Of a stretch of DNA of 23,270 bases, positions 22,764-23,270 are shown in pieces. The notes under the pieces are model-generated. The model searched no databases, had not been told where the DNA came from, and saw only the letters and a program-made list of their open reading frames with translations. The stretch's first letter is position 1. The number at the start of each line of letters is the position of its first letter. Source of the stretch: Bacillota bacterium (GTDB lineage Bacteria > Bacillota > Clostridia > Christensenellales > Aristaeellaceae); the NCBI GenBank assembly GCA_023460055.1, contig JAEWRJ010000031.1, positions 1-23,270 on the forward strand, in the 5' to 3' direction. The position numbers and the translations under genes are program-made.

Positions 22764-23270
22764 TGATTTGCGGGGAATATAAAACGCTGGCTTCCTCTTC
22801 CTGCGATGAACTGACGGTTCAAAAAAGCCGCTTCATCGGCTATGCAGCCCCGGTGAGGTCGCAGGAGGAGGCCCTCGAATACATCAAGCTGGTTAAGGAT
22901 AAGCACAGAGATGCCAGCCATCATTGCTATGCCTACATCATCGGCCAAAATGCCGGGATCATGCGCTACCAGGATGACGGCGAACCATCCGGTACGGCCG
23001 GACAGCCGATCATGGAAGTATTGAAGCAGCGAGGGCTTGTTGATTGCTGCTGCGTGGTGGTGCGCTATTTCGGCGGCGTACTGCTGGGCACAGGCGGATT
23101 GGCGCGCGCTTACGGCAAAGGGTGCGTCATCGCGGTCGAGGCTGCAGGCCTTGCCCTGATGGAGCAAAGCGCGCGGCTGATACTGTCTGTGCCCTATTCT
23201 TTATGGGACAAGATACAGCACAGGCTCGCCGGTCTTCCGCTGTATACGGAAGACACACGCTATTCAGACC
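22763..23270 (+). CDS. YigZ/IMPACT-family protein, C-terminus beyond the window
   Basis: The frame starts at ATG 22763-22765, overlapping the tyrS stop by one base (TGATG), with no clear ribosome site, so translational coupling is likely. About 169 codons are visible (MICGEYKTLASSSCDELTVQ...). The family signatures are SRFIGYAAPV, HHCYAYIIG, YQDDGEPSGTAGQPI (about 74-88) and VVRYFGGVLLGTGGLARAYGKG (about 103-124). The N-terminal UPF0029/IMPACT domain is complete and a C-terminal DUF1949-type domain is just beginning at the edge. Bacterial members (YigZ, YvyE) have no firmly known biochemical role, and eukaryotic IMPACT regulates Gcn2. The opposite-strand frame at 22736-23167 is a shadow. Confidence 0.94.
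   Translation, partial: MICGEYKTLASSSCDELTVQKSRFIGYAAPVRSQEEALEYIKLVKDKHRDASHHCYAYIIGQNAGIMRYQDDGEPSGTAGQPIMEVLKQRGLVDCCCVVVRYFGGVLLGTGGLARAYGKGCVIAVEAAGLALMEQSARLILSVPYSLWDKIQHRLAGLPLYTEDTRYSD

Overview
The window looks like a chromosomal segment of an uncultured Bacillota (Firmicutes) member, probably Clostridia, with intermediate GC. This rests on a tyrosine T-box leader, a CtsR-type operator on a small heat-shock gene, a FloA/NfeD pair, a SpoIID-family protein, strong AGGAGG ribosome sites and frequent TTG starts. I cannot name a species. No phage, transposase, CRISPR array or rRNA is visible.

Region 1 (1-5960, minus strand) is a surface-glycan operon. In transcription order it encodes a membrane NDP-sugar 4,6-dehydratase (PglF/CapD type), a DegT-family sugar aminotransferase, a small phosphoglycosyl transferase (PglC type), a sugar N-formyltransferase-like protein and a family 4 glycosyltransferase cut by the window edge. 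Together they could make and lipid-load a 4-amino- or 4-formamido-4,6-dideoxy sugar. The formyltransferase-like protein takes the place of the acetyltransferase of the bacillosamine pathway, and it lacks the usual catalytic Asn. The operon leader carries two inverted repeats.

Region 2 (5960-9480, minus strand) is a housekeeping and membrane cluster: a small membrane protein, a type 4 uracil-DNA glycosylase, a paralogue without the Fe-S cysteines, then NfeD, FloA and a second small membrane protein. NfeD-FloA have their own extended -10 promoter. Region 3 (9480-10680, plus strand) holds a sugar nucleotidyltransferase and tRNA-Thr(GGT).

Region 4 (10750-16890) is an amino-sugar module. A CUT1 ABC importer (two permeases and a binding protein, minus strand) is divergent from nagA and an atypical ROK-family kinase (plus strand). 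The binding protein has no lipobox and no ATPase gene is present. Import, phosphorylation to an N-acetylhexosamine 6-phosphate and deacetylation are the likely steps; nagB is not in the window.

Region 5 (16890-19995) has hsp20 under a probable CtsR-controlled promoter, a 61-base perfect inverted repeat that should terminate transcription both ways, and a convergent two-gene operon for a methyltransferase-like protein and a SpoIID/LytB-SH3 exported protein.

Region 6 (20038-23270, plus strand) starts with a perfect consensus promoter and a T-box riboswitch with specifier UAC (Tyr). It controls a PLP aminotransferase, tyrS and a YigZ/IMPACT gene cut by the window end. The specifier suggests that the aminotransferase works in tyrosine synthesis.
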